This document shows, one piece after another, positions 1 through 8,116 of a DNA stretch of 18,722 bases (within the stretch, counting starts at the first letter, position 1; every line of letters starts with the position of its first letter). The DNA is from Anaerolineae bacterium (GTDB taxonomy: Bacteria; Chloroflexota; Anaerolineae; 4572-78; J111): assembly GCA_020433835.1 (NCBI GenBank), contig JAGRBY010000073.1, forward strand, positions 1 to 18,722. Direction: 5' to 3'. The position numbers and the translations under genes are program-made. The notes under the pieces are model-generated. The model had not been told where the DNA came from. It did not search any database and saw nothing but the letters and a program-made list of their open reading frames with translations.

Positions 1-26
1 TTCGGCTGGAGAAACCGAAAATAACG

Positions 27-3000
27 GTGAATAAAAAGCTTATTATTCGACTGTTAGGGAACACAGTCATCGAACTGGATGGCCGGTTAATAAGCGACAG
101 CTTACCATCACGGGCGGCTGAAGCGCTTCTTATCTATTTGGTGTGCCACGATCGGCCTATCCCGCGCGAGACGCTGGCCGATCTCCTGTGGAGTGAGCGC
201 ACGCAGAAACAGGGCTTGACCAACCTGCGCACCATTCTAACCCCTTTGCGCCGCGAACTTGATGATTATCTGATCATCACCCGCCAGATGTTGGCCTTTA
301 ACCACGCTGCCCCCTACTGGCTGGATGCCGCCGAGTTCGAGAGCCAACTGACATCGCTGCAACCGCAGCTGCAAGCCGCCGCGCCGCTATCGCCTGAAGC
401 CGCCCGCCAACTGCAAACCGCCCTCGATCTTTACCAGGGCGACTTTTTGGCCAGTTTTGCCCTGAAAGAAGGGCCTGAATTTGAAGCCTGGATTTTATTA
501 CAGCGCGAACGACTCAAACGTCTAGCGGCCATGGGCTTGGAACATTTCGTAACCCACAGTCTAAGCCGGGGCAACTATCACCCAGGGCTGCGTTATGTCG
601 ATCAACTGCTGGAGCTGGATGCGTATAATGAGGTCGCGCAGCGCCAGCGCATGTGGCTGCTGGTGCGCTCCGGCCAACCACACGCCGCCCTGCAACAGTT
701 CGAGACATTCAGCCAACTGCTGGCCGACGAGCTGGGGCTGGAACCGATGCCCGAAACCAGGCATCTTTATCGGCATATCAAAACAGCCCGCACCTTTCGC
801 CTCAACAATTTACCCCCGCAGACCGGCCCTTTAGTAGGTCGCACCATTGAATTGCAGCGCCTGGAGGGATTTTTAACCAACCCCGACTGTCGCCTATTAA
901 CCCTGGTTGGCCCCGGAGGCATCGGCAAAACCCGGCTGGCCATCGAAGCCGCCGGCCATTACCAGTCGAGCCTGCTGCACGGCGTTTGTTTTGTTTCCAT
1001 CCCGGCCCTGGTTACTGAGGAAGTATTGGTGTCATCTCTGGCCGGGAGTCTCAAACTGGCTCTGGATGGCATGGTCGACCCCCGCGAGCAGTTGCTCAAG
1101 GCGCTACAGGAACGCGAAATCCTGCTGCTGCTCGATAGCTTCGAGCATGCGCTGGCACCTCAGCCTGCCCTTCGCAGTGAGGAGGCGAACGGGGGGCATA
1201 CATCGCAAAACAGCACAGGCCATGAAAATGGTGCTGCCGATGTCCGCAACCTGCTGAGCACTATTTTGGCTTTTGCGCCCCAGGTAAAACTGTTGGTGAC
1301 CTCGCGGGAACGGCTTAACTTAGAAGAGGAATGGTTTTTTCAAGTCGATGGTTTGCCGGTTCCGGATGATGCAATACAACCGGCCCAGGTAACCACTTAC
1401 AGCGCTGTACAGCTTTTTTTGCAAAATGCCAGCCGGGTGCAAAGCGGATTTGCTCCAACCGAAACCGATGTCTTGGCTATCGGTCGCATCTGCCGTTTGG
1501 TCGAAGGTCTGCCACTGGGTATAAATCTGGCAACGGCCTGGATCAAAGTGCTGCCTTGCGCCCAAATTGCCACCGAAATTGAAAGCAACTTGACCTTTTT
1601 GCAAAGCCCAACGCACACAGTAACCCACCGTCACCACAGCATCGAAGCCGTATTCGATCACTCCTGGCAGCGGCTAACCAACGATGAGCAGCAGGTGTTG
1701 AGCCGGCTATCTGTTTTTCAAGGCGGCTTTACCATCGACGCCGCCCAACAAGTTACCGACACAACGGTTTTATTGCTGGCCGGATTGGTCGATAAGTCGT
1801 GGCTGACGCTCAACCCGGAAGGGCGCTATGATGCCCACGAACTGCTGCGCCGCTATGCCGCCTTAAAGTTAGGGATAACTGATGCCGGCTCGCTAGATAA
1901 GGCGAACATGACCGAGGCGGAAATCGATATTCGCACTCGCCATGCCGCATATTACGCCGCTTTTCTCAGCTCCCGCCAAACACGGATCATCAACGAAAAT
2001 CAATTCGAGGCTATGGCCGAGATCGAAGTGGAGTTCGATAATGTGCGGGCCGCCTGGCAGTGGATGCTTACCCACGGTCTTGTCACCCTGGTCGACCAGT
2101 GCATGGAATGTTTGTGGCATTTCCTTGAGCTTAAAAACCAATTCAACGAAGCGGACGAGATGTATGGCCAGGCAATCGAGGCCTTTGCCCGGTATAGCGA
2201 GGCTGGCAAAATGGAGAACACGCCTTTGCTAGACCTTGATGCTCAATATGATCGGGTCTATGGCCGTATCCTCATCCGGCAAGGATGGTTTCACATGCGT
2301 CTATCCCGTTTTGATTCGGCCGAAGCGTTGCTATACCAAGGGTTGGAGCGCGTTCGCCGCACCGGTGATAGGGTGGAAACCGGCCGGGGAATGCAGCATC
2401 TGGGCCTTATTGCCGATGTACGAGGCCGGTATGAGGAAGCCGAAAAGCTATTCCGAGAAAGTTTCGCGATTTTGAAGAGCAGCCCCCACAGCACCCACTT
2501 TGATCTCAGTTCAGTCGGCACGCTCGGATTTTTACTCATGAAGATGGGGCAGTTTGAAGCAGCCCAGCCCTTTCTCGATGAGTCCGCTTTTCACTATCGA
2601 CAAATCGGCAATATGCGGGGCATCTCAGCGATAAGTGCTTTCATGGGTGCCGTTTTTATTCAACAGGGAAACTATCACGAAGCGAAACTGTCCTTGCTCA
2701 AGGCCCTGGATTTCCAAGAAAAAATTGGCGATTGGGCTTATATGCGCATGACACTGGACTGGTTGGGCGAAGCTTATGAGGGGGCAGGTGAATATTCCGA
2801 GGCCAAAACCTACTACGAAAAAAGTTTGACGGTTTCGCAAGGCAACGGCGACTGGGCCGGTGTGGCTCAGGCTTTGGGCCATTTGGGCCGGGTCTGTGTT
2901 ACCCTGAACGCCTATCAACAGGCCAAACAATGTCTGTACGAAGCATTCGATATTGCTACTGCCATTCAATCATGGCCGGTTATCATCGACGGCCTGGTGA

Positions 3001-3281
3001 GTATGGCCGATTGGCTGGTCAAAAACGGTGACCTGCCCCGTGCCTTGGAACTGTTACCCCTCACGCTGAACCATCCGTCGTGTGATCCGCGCACGAAACA
3101 CAGAGCGCAGCAGATCTATACCCAACTGCTTGACACCGCACCTGAAACGACGCCAACCCCTGAGTCGCCTCATCGCCCAATCGAGGCCATCGTATCAAAC
3201 TTTTTGGCTGAATGGGAGTACATGACCAGTAGACGGTATCTCTCATCTCCCACCGTAGCTGTTCGTCACATTATTGACTAA
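27..3281 (+). CDS. BTAD/SARP-type transcriptional regulator with NB-ARC ATPase and TPR domains (paralogue 1)
   Basis: Large STAND-type regulator of 1084 aa. In order: an OmpR-like winged-helix DNA-binding domain (about residues 5-95), a bacterial transcriptional activation domain (about 98-255), an NB-ARC-like ATPase with Walker A GPGGIGKT at 295-302, Walker B ending at D370, TSRER at 425-429 and GLPL at 494-497, a second winged helix near 545-573, and TPRs from about 740 to 1000. Such proteins are thought to switch on transcription when a ligand or partner is sensed by the TPR part; the signal here is unknown. The GTG at 27 is chosen because MNKKLIIRLLGNTVIELDG aligns with the start of the paralogue at 8278. 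The frame stays open to the window edge and the ribosome site (GGAGA at 8-12) is weakly placed, so an upstream start is possible. Odd point: about 25 extra residues (377-406, rich in G, N, S, H) lie just after Walker B and are missing in the paralogue. Confidence 0.88.
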   Translation: MNKKLIIRLLGNTVIELDGRLISDSLPSRAAEALLIYLVCHDRPIPRETLADLLWSERTQKQGLTNLRTILTPLRRELDDYLIITRQMLAFNHAAPYWLDAAEFESQLTSLQPQLQAAAPLSPEAARQLQTALDLYQGDFLASFALKEGPEFEAWILLQRERLKRLAAMGLEHFVTHSLSRGNYHPGLRYVDQLLELDAYNEVAQRQRMWLLVRSGQPHAALQQFETFSQLLADELGLEPMPETRHLYRHIKTARTFRLNNLPPQTGPLVGRTIELQRLEGFLTNPDCRLLTLVGPGGIGKTRLAIEAAGHYQSSLLHGVCFVSIPALVTEEVLVSSLAGSLKLALDGMVDPREQLLKALQEREILLLLDSFEHALAPQPALRSEEANGGHTSQNSTGHENGAADVRNLLSTILAFAPQVKLLVTSRERLNLEEEWFFQVDGLPVPDDAIQPAQVTTYSAVQLFLQNASRVQSGFAPTETDVLAIGRICRLVEGLPLGINLATAWIKVLPCAQIATEIESNLTFLQSPTHTVTHRHHSIEAVFDHSWQRLTNDEQQVLSRLSVFQGGFTIDAAQQVTDTTVLLLAGLVDKSWLTLNPEGRYDAHELLRRYAALKLGITDAGSLDKANMTEAEIDIRTRHAAYYAAFLSSRQTRIINENQFEAMAEIEVEFDNVRAAWQWMLTHGLVTLVDQCMECLWHFLELKNQFNEADEMYGQAIEAFARYSEAGKMENTPLLDLDAQYDRVYGRILIRQGWFHMRLSRFDSAEALLYQGLERVRRTGDRVETGRGMQHLGLIADVRGRYEEAEKLFRESFAILKSSPHSTHFDLSSVGTLGFLLMKMGQFEAAQPFLDESAFHYRQIGNMRGISAISAFMGAVFIQQGNYHEAKLSLLKALDFQEKIGDWAYMRMTLDWLGEAYEGAGEYSEAKTYYEKSLTVSQGNGDWAGVAQALGHLGRVCVTLNAYQQAKQCLYEAFDIATAIQSWPVIIDGLVSMADWLVKNGDLPRALELLPLTLNHPSCDPRTKHRAQQIYTQLLDTAPETTPTPESPHRPIEAIVSNFLAEWEYMTSRRYLSSPTVAVRHIID

Positions 3282-3335
3282 ACCCTTATGATGGGAGATG
3301 GAGTGAGAAACTGTCTACGATTAATTTTTCCGTTT

Positions 3336-3403
3336 GGGAGATTAGAGACTAGAGATTGGAGATTATTAAGTCTCTAATTACCAGTCTCCAATCTCCTAAT
3401 CTC
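3336..3403. repeat. Nested inverted repeats of the GAGATTAG / TCTCCAATCTCC type
   Basis: The space between the two convergent genes holds interleaved inverted repeats. ATTAGAGACT (3341-3350) pairs perfectly with 3369-3378, AGATTGGAGA (3353-3362) pairs with 3385-3394, and GAGATTAG (3338-3345) also pairs with 3396-3403. The stems compete, so more than one fold is possible. It may act as a bidirectional terminator for the regulator and the secreted-protein gene, although no clear T-run follows. A related repeat lies at 5068-5098. Confidence 0.6.
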
Positions 3404-3471
3404 TTCATCTCCAAATCTCCTGATGACAATGCTGGTTTGCGATTAGGTACCATACAATTCTCCCGCTTCGG

Positions 3472-4947
3472 TTACGGCTGCGGGAAGAAGTTAACCCGTA
3501 CAGAGCGCCAGATCAAGTGAAAAACTTGCGTTGGCTCCCACTCCCCGGTCTCCGGAATGTAGGTACAGCGGGCATTGTACGTGGTATCATAGGCAATGCG
3601 GGGGTTACCGCCTTTGTCAAGCGCCAGCGTCGGAGCCACACCATCCCACAAACCACCGTCGCAGTGCGGCGGATAGGCTACCGGCCACTCGGCCAGCAAA
3701 TCGGCTCGCGACTCGACAACTTTGTGCTGCCAGACCCCATTGGCCGACTCGCAGTTACTATTACACCAACTGTAGCCCAACCCGCCGAAATCGTATAACG
3801 CATAAGCGATGCGCGGTCGACCGTTGGCATCCAGTTCCAGGTCAGGCCCGCGACCATTGTTTTGGTTGATCGCCAGCGGAACACCTTGCCAACTATTTCC
3901 GTTCGAACAGGTGCCGTTACACCAGGCGTAGAAAAGCTGATCACCGCCGCCGCCCGCCAGCGATCCTTCATAAAAGACCAGTCGGGGTTTCCCGGCAGCA
4001 TCGAGGGCAATATCATAAGAAATTTCCGAGCCACCGCCACGGTCGGCTAAAGGAACACTGTACCAACTGTTTTCATTTTCACATGCTCCGTCGCAAGCCA
4101 GGTAGTAGAGAAAAAATTCATCTTGTAAAGAAACACCATCGGCCACAATACGCGGCTGGCCTTGAGGGCTAAAGGTCAAAGCCGGATAGTAGAAGTTTTC
4201 ATCACGATAAGGTCCCTGGGTGCTGATTTTGTTGATTCGTGTTTCAAACCAATTATTCGGGTTCAAACAGGTGCTGTTGCAGTAAGCATAGTAGGTCCCC
4301 AGGTGGCCCGTTACCCCATCACCGTACACAAAACGCGGACGACCGTTGGGATCGAGGGCAAAGTAGCGTTGGGGTAACTTATCATCCTTCTCCAAATCGA
4401 CCAAGCCAAGTCCTGAGCTGGTGGTTAAGTATATAAATTGCCAGCGAGCCGGATTGGTACAATCTTGATTACATTCGGCATAGTAGTAATCGTTACCGGT
4501 CGAACGCACTTGCGAGGGTCCCCGGAAGATGATGCGGGGCTGGCCGTTTGCGTTCAGCTTGAGCTGAATTTCATTAACCAACTGCCCCAGGCCCACACCG
4601 CTCCATTTCGATTTATTCTCGCAGTTGCTGGCACAGTACCAATAAACGCCATAGGTGGGCTTGCCGTCATTAGCCGGTTCGTAATAATAGTAGCCCAGAT
4701 GCATGCCCCCTTGAGCATCCACCTGGATACTGGCGCTGCTGGTCTTAAGCTGCGTATCGACAAAGAAGCTGCCTTCAATCTTTGTCGGCGGAGGGGCGTT
4801 GTTGCTATGCCCCTTGATGATAAGCGGCACAAAAATCTGGCTCTGGGCATAAGCCGGTTGTAAAGCAATGATATGGATAAGGATCAAGGTTACCCCAACC
4901 AGCACCGCCAAACGGGTTAGGGAAGAAAATAATTGTGTGCAAAACAT
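3472..4947 (-). CDS. Secreted repeat protein with six CxxxC motifs, likely beta-propeller
   Basis: This 491-aa protein starts with a signal peptide: basic residue R12, a hydrophobic core at about 14-29, and AYA before Q35 as a likely cleavage site. The mature part repeats a unit of roughly 52-64 residues made of a strand such as LDANGRPRIAY followed by an aromatic stretch, CxxxC and a Trp. The cysteine pairs are at 105/109, 159/163, 223/227, 285/289, 343/347 and 395/399, and a seventh, degenerate unit ends the protein. Even repeats with D/N-G-x-P-R-(I/F/L)-x-(Y/F) strands suggest a six- or seven-bladed beta-propeller with a disulfide in each blade; this is inference from the pattern. No enzyme motif is visible. 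The start is supported by GGAGAG seven bases upstream of the ATG. Binding at the cell surface is a reasonable guess, but the ligand is unknown. Confidence 0.85.
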   Translation of the reverse strand: MFCTQLFSSLTRLAVLVGVTLILIHIIALQPAYAQSQIFVPLIIKGHSNNAPPPTKIEGSFFVDTQLKTSSASIQVDAQGGMHLGYYYYEPANDGKPTYGVYWYCASNCENKSKWSGVGLGQLVNEIQLKLNANGQPRIIFRGPSQVRSTGNDYYYAECNQDCTNPARWQFIYLTTSSGLGLVDLEKDDKLPQRYFALDPNGRPRFVYGDGVTGHLGTYYAYCNSTCLNPNNWFETRINKISTQGPYRDENFYYPALTFSPQGQPRIVADGVSLQDEFFLYYLACDGACENENSWYSVPLADRGGGSEISYDIALDAAGKPRLVFYEGSLAGGGGDQLFYAWCNGTCSNGNSWQGVPLAINQNNGRGPDLELDANGRPRIAYALYDFGGLGYSWCNSNCESANGVWQHKVVESRADLLAEWPVAYPPHCDGGLWDGVAPTLALDKGGNPRIAYDTTYNARCTYIPETGEWEPTQVFHLIWRSVRVNFFPQP

Positions 4948-4999
4948 AGTAATCTCTCCTATAAGCTACTTCTTTGTCGCTCTGACATTAAAAGTATGG

Positions 5000-5037
5000 G
5001 GAGGAAGTAAAAAAACTGTTACCATCTTACTTCCTCC
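5000..5037 (-). terminator. Perfect 11-bp hairpin between the cytochrome and secreted-protein genes
   Basis: GGAGGAAGTAA (5000-5010) is exactly complementary to TTACTTCCTCC (5027-5037), with a 16-nt loop containing a T-run when read on the minus strand. It lies 64 bp past the stop codon of the cytochrome gene and about 50 bp before the start of the secreted-protein gene. It could end the first transcript or act in the leader of the second. No clean T-run follows the stem, so a terminator role is uncertain. Confidence 0.4.
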
Positions 5038-5067
5038 ATAGCTCGGGCTGAATAATAACAAGCCTTT

Positions 5068-5098
5068 CAATCTCCAGTTACCAATTACTAATTACCAC
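5068..5098. repeat. ATTACC-type intergenic repeat
   Basis: A run of near-repeats (CAATCTCCAGTTACCAATTA, then CTAATTACC) sits directly after the stop of the cytochrome gene. It shares the AATCTCCA and CTAATTACC blocks with the repeat cluster at 3336-3403, so the secreted-protein gene is flanked on both sides by members of one family. Confidence 0.5.
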
Positions 5099-5100
5099 CC

Positions 5101-6009
5101 CTATCGCTCCCCGTACGGTTTCGCCGGAATGGATTGCAAATATAACCACAGAGCGCTAATTTCCTCATCCGTCATATGTTGGAAGGCCGGCCAGGGCATC
5201 TTTTGCGGGTTGACCTCGGTGCCGTTGGGCCGCTGCCCATAGCGCAGTACCTGCTTAAAATCCGCTTCGGTCCAATCCCCCAGGCCTGTTTCGTGATCCG
5301 GCGTCAAGTTTTGAGGATCGGGTGGATCGGGCGGCAGACCGGGAATGGGTCCACCTGATAACCCTTCGCCGTGGCAGCCAATGCAGGTTTGAGCCAGATA
5401 ATGACCATACTCAGCAGTTTCCCCTTTAGCCACAGCCGCCGGACGCGGTGCATTGTGATCGATCTGTTCAGCCGACAGAACCGGCGCGATCTTACCGACT
5501 AACAAGATTCGCCCCAAGGGGCCAACGGTCACGGGAGGTGGGGTATGGTCCACCGGCGGCAGGGCTTTGAGATAGGCAATCAAAGCGCCCAAATCGTTAT
5601 CATTGATGTTTTTGTATTCGATGGAAGGCATGACCACCAACGGCTTGCTGTCGGGGCCAATACCGTGGCGAATAGCCCGCACCCAGTCTATATCGGTGTA
5701 GCTCTGTCCTACCCCGCCTTCACCGGAAGTGAGGTTTGAAGCCATAATGTGGCCCACGAGCGCATCATCGATAACCATTTTACCGGCCCCATTTTCGCCG
5801 TGGCAGTCGATGCAGCCTCGGGTCAGAAACTGTCGCCCGCCTTCGGTGACCGCGTCCTCACCCGTCGGTATGGTTACAGCAGCCAGTTGAATCTGATACG
5901 TTTTGTTTAAACGCATCGTACTGATAACGTATACGCCCAGTAAAGCCACAATCAGTAGAGCCAGAACAATACCGACGATCCAACCTATCCATTTGAATAT
6001 TTTCTTCAT
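5101..6009 (-). CDS. Membrane-anchored diheme cytochrome c
   Basis: This 302-aa protein has one N-terminal membrane segment (about residues 9-30) that probably stays as an anchor, with two class I cytochrome c domains outside the membrane. Haem sites are CIDCH at 66-70 and CIGCH at 209-213. Likely axial methionines are M127 (in VVMPS) and M271 (in KMPWP). Each domain ends with the usual helix (ALIAYLKALP and ALWLYLQSIP). Family members carry electrons from periplasmic dehydrogenases to terminal oxidases. The ATG at 6009 is preferred over one 24 bp upstream because AAGGAG lies six bases before it and the hydrophobic anchor follows directly. It lies downstream of the FAD oxidoreductase gene on the same strand, which could make it that enzyme's electron acceptor; this is inference only. 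Confidence 0.88.
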   Translation of the reverse strand: MKKIFKWIGWIVGIVLALLIVALLGVYVISTMRLNKTYQIQLAAVTIPTGEDAVTEGGRQFLTRGCIDCHGENGAGKMVIDDALVGHIMASNLTSGEGGVGQSYTDIDWVRAIRHGIGPDSKPLVVMPSIEYKNINDNDLGALIAYLKALPPVDHTPPPVTVGPLGRILLVGKIAPVLSAEQIDHNAPRPAAVAKGETAEYGHYLAQTCIGCHGEGLSGGPIPGLPPDPPDPQNLTPDHETGLGDWTEADFKQVLRYGQRPNGTEVNPQKMPWPAFQHMTDEEISALWLYLQSIPAKPYGER

Positions 6010-6029
6010 ATCCGTCTCCTTGAAGAGAA

Positions 6030-6045
6030 CCAAGTTAAGACTTGG
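6030..6045. promoter_or_regulatory. CCAAGT-TAAG-ACTTGG palindrome in the leader of the cytochrome gene
   Basis: A 6-bp perfect inverted repeat with a 4-nt centre lies 20 bp upstream of the cytochrome start codon. On the minus strand it follows AT-rich TATACA and CTATAG sequences that could hold a -10 box, so it is placed like a repressor site or a small leader hairpin. No specific regulator is implied. Confidence 0.3.
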
Positions 6046-6078
6046 CTATAGTTGTTGTATAAATGAAGCGCCAGGAGC

Positions 6079-6135
6079 GACAAAGCTTACTTTGTCAAAC
6101 GCAATCAAGCAGAGCCGATCAAAGCGAGCTTTGAT
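6079..6135. repeat. Two adjacent sister hairpins after the FAD oxidoreductase gene
   Basis: GACAAAG-CTTA-CTTTGTC (6079-6096) and ATCAAAG-CGAG-CTTTGAT (6118-6135) each have a 7-bp stem and a 4-nt loop, with similar arms (ACAAAG/TCAAAG). They lie just after the stop of the FAD oxidoreductase (6144) and upstream of the cytochrome. They may stabilise or end the upstream transcript; neither is followed by a T-run. Confidence 0.5.
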
Positions 6136-6143
6136 GCTCCCCA

Positions 6144-7553
6144 TCACGCACTCTCTCCGCTCAACGTTGAAGAAATCGGTTTAATATTTTGGTTTAAGCG
6201 AAAAAAGTTGGTGGGGTCATAGCTAATTTTTAAGGCCGCCAATCGATCATAGTTGGCTCGATAGGCAGCACGTACCGTATCCTCGTCTTCACCCCAGATG
6301 AAGTTTACATCCAACTCTGAACCGGCGAACGGCTGCATAGCCGCAACCGATGCCTGCGCCCAGTTCACGTGATCGGTGGCTAGACCTTCATCCCAACCGG
6401 CCATATGAACAACAACATAGTGTGGCTCCCGTAGAGCAAATGCCGTTGCTTCCGGGGCGATACGGGTGGCAGCCCCATGCCTGGGGTGAATGAGAATGGC
6501 TGAAAACGGCGACGACATCCGTTCGCTCCAGGTGATCAACGTCTTGAGCGCTTCATTACTGAATTGACGAACGGTGTAAGCCGGCTCGTAATAGTGACGC
6601 CCTTCAGGCATCATCCAGGCGAGCATCTCCAGAAAGTCGGCGTAGGTCATGGGCTGAATGCGGTCAACATGGGGCGGCCCGAACTGGCGTACCGGCGCGA
6701 GTAAGCGCTCTCCCGCAGTCGGGTTATCGCCAAAGTAGCCGGCCATAATCATCACTACCGGTCCAACATCAGCGGCCGTAGCCAGAAAAGCATAGGCGGT
6801 TACGTCATCGGGTGAACTGCTGCTGAAATCACGATAGAAAGTGAGAACCGAGTTGGCGTTGGTCAGCGGATAAACAACCATCCCCGCTAACACCGACTCC
6901 AGAGGATGCAGTTGGTACTCGATGGCCGTGACAATCCCGAAATTACCGCCACCACCCCGTAGTCCCCAAAACAGATCGGGGTTTTCAGTGGCGCTGGTCC
7001 GCAGTATATGACCGGCCACAGTAACCAGTTCAAAAGCAAGCACATTATCAATCGCCAGGCCGTATTTACCGGCTAACCAGCCGCTACCGCCGCCCAAAGT
7101 TGCGCCACTGATACCCGCTCCGGGCCAAATGGCGGTGGTGGTCGCCAGGCCGTAGAGTTGCAGCGCCCGGCTTAACTCACCTACGGTCAAACCGGCCTCG
7201 GCCCGGGCTATGCGTGTGACCGCATCAACCGTGATGCCTTTACAGGGCGACAGATCGATAACCAGACCGTTGTTGAGGGTGGCGAAGCCGTTGCTGTTGC
7301 AGCCCCCACCCCGAACCGCGACCGGCATGGCATAGTCACGGGCAAAATTAACCGCCAGAACCACATCCTGAGCTGTGCGACAGCGTGCAATTAAAGCCGG
7401 ATATTTGTTGATCCGACCGTTCCACACCCGACGCGCTTGCTCATAAGCGCTATCACCGGGGCGAATAAGCTGTCCGGTCAGCCCGGCTTCGAGCATCTCT
7501 ACGGCCCGCATAAAGGTCTGTTTTTTTGGCGCTGTCGACTCAGTGCTGCTCAT
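6144..7553 (-). CDS. FAD-binding oxidoreductase, berberine-bridge/oxygen-dependent type
   Basis: This 469-aa protein fits the PCMH/BBE flavoprotein family in length and layout. The FAD-binding domain (about 50-215) has RGGGCNSNGF at 81-90, GATLGGGSGW at 150-159 and LFWGLRGGGGNFGIVT at 194-209. The C-terminal BBE motif YDPTNFFRLNQNI lies about 20 residues before the end. Relatives oxidise sugars, alkaloids or other secondary metabolites with flavin and oxygen; the substrate here cannot be read. Odd point: the family has His in GGGH, which carries the 8-alpha covalent bond to FAD, and here it is Cys85 (codon TGC). No cysteine stands at the second, 6-S attachment region near 143-150. FAD may therefore be bound without a covalent link, or in an unusual way. 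The start has AGGAG at a good distance. Thirty bases separate it from the RidA-family gene upstream, which implies one transcript. Confidence 0.88.
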   Translation of the reverse strand: MSSTESTAPKKQTFMRAVEMLEAGLTGQLIRPGDSAYEQARRVWNGRINKYPALIARCRTAQDVVLAVNFARDYAMPVAVRGGGCNSNGFATLNNGLVIDLSPCKGITVDAVTRIARAEAGLTVGELSRALQLYGLATTTAIWPGAGISGATLGGGSGWLAGKYGLAIDNVLAFELVTVAGHILRTSATENPDLFWGLRGGGGNFGIVTAIEYQLHPLESVLAGMVVYPLTNANSVLTFYRDFSSSSPDDVTAYAFLATAADVGPVVMIMAGYFGDNPTAGERLLAPVRQFGPPHVDRIQPMTYADFLEMLAWMMPEGRHYYEPAYTVRQFSNEALKTLITWSERMSSPFSAILIHPRHGAATRIAPEATAFALREPHYVVVHMAGWDEGLATDHVNWAQASVAAMQPFAGSELDVNFIWGEDEDTVRAAYRANYDRLAALKISYDPTNFFRLNQNIKPISSTLSGESA

Positions 7554-7583
7554 TGTGACTCCTACGTAATTGGGAAGATGGAG

Positions 7584-7979
7584 CTAAACCACAGCCGTGG
7601 CTTCGATTTCAACCATCAATTCCGGGAAAGCTAAGCGACTAACACCTAACAGCGTGGCCGTAGGTCGGCATCCGGCCTGGGCCAAACGCGCGTTCATCGT
7701 GCTGCTGGCGGCGAAGAAGGCATCAACATCGGTCACGTAATAGTTCAAGCGCACAACATCCGCTAGTTTGAAACCAGCCTCATCTAAAACGATCTCAAGA
7801 TTATCCAAAGCCACGTTCACCTGGGCTGCCATATCGCCGGGATACATCGGCTGACCGTCAGCACTCATGGCCGTTTGTCCCGAGCACATCAAGCTGCGCC
7901 GCTCGCCACTTACGGCAATGGCTTGTACAAAACCTAACGCATCTTGCCACTGCCAGGGGTTAACAATACGTAGTTCCAT
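7584..7979 (-). CDS. RidA/YjgF/YER057c/UK114-family protein
   Basis: This 131-aa protein has the length and motifs of the family: NPWQWQD near the N-terminus, CSGQTAMSADG at 32-42, DVVRLNYYVTDVD at 74-86, Arg105 where the family's catalytic arginine is expected, and a C-terminal VEIEATAVV. RidA proteins speed the hydrolysis of reactive enamines and imines to ketones. Next to an FAD oxidase, it could clear an imine made by that enzyme; this is inference from context. The ATG at 7979 is chosen because AAGGAG lies seven bases upstream. The longer open frame to 8072 runs through a transposon-like insertion and is not expected to be coding. Only 19 bp separate the start codon from that insertion's target duplication, so the gene's own promoter was pushed away or lies in the element. 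Confidence 0.88.
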   Translation of the reverse strand: MELRIVNPWQWQDALGFVQAIAVSGERRSLMCSGQTAMSADGQPMYPGDMAAQVNVALDNLEIVLDEAGFKLADVVRLNYYVTDVDAFFAASSTMNARLAQAGCRPTATLLGVSRLAFPELMVEIEATAVV

Positions 7980-8004
7980 ATTCAATCTCCTTGTTGTAAA
8001 TGAA

Positions 8005-8116
8005 CAGGGCTTACGCAGAATGTAGAACAATTTGCTAAATTGTTCCGAGTTGTGGGCGTATGTGGGGCGCAAATTGGCAATTTACGCTACAAAATCGGGA
8101 ATTTGCGTAAGTCCTG
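8005..8116. mobile_element. MITE-like element 1 (112 bp) with 13-bp terminal repeats and 6-bp target duplication
   Basis: The left end CAGGGCTTACGCA (8005-8017) and right end TGCGTAAGTCCTG (8104-8116) are inverted copies with 12 of 13 matches. The element is flanked by a perfect direct repeat AATGAA (7999-8004 and 8117-8122), as expected for a target-site duplication. It is too short to code for a transposase. Inside are two hairpins: GAACAATTT-GCT-AAATTGTTC (8025-8045) and a near-perfect one at 8067-8087. A second element with the same ends lies at 12884-13006. Confidence 0.8.

Noticed and set aside
4438..4863. 141-codon plus-strand frame opposite the secreted-protein gene
   Set aside because: It is antisense to a gene with a signal peptide, regular repeats and a ribosome site; no domain or start signal of its own.
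6010..6033. Earlier ATG of the cytochrome gene
   Set aside because: It would place eight polar residues before the anchor, and the AAGGAG site lies inside this stretch and serves the ATG at 6009.
7980..8072. N-terminal extension of the RidA-family protein by 31 residues
   Set aside because: It reads through the MITE-like element and lacks family similarity; the ATG at 7979 has a good ribosome site.
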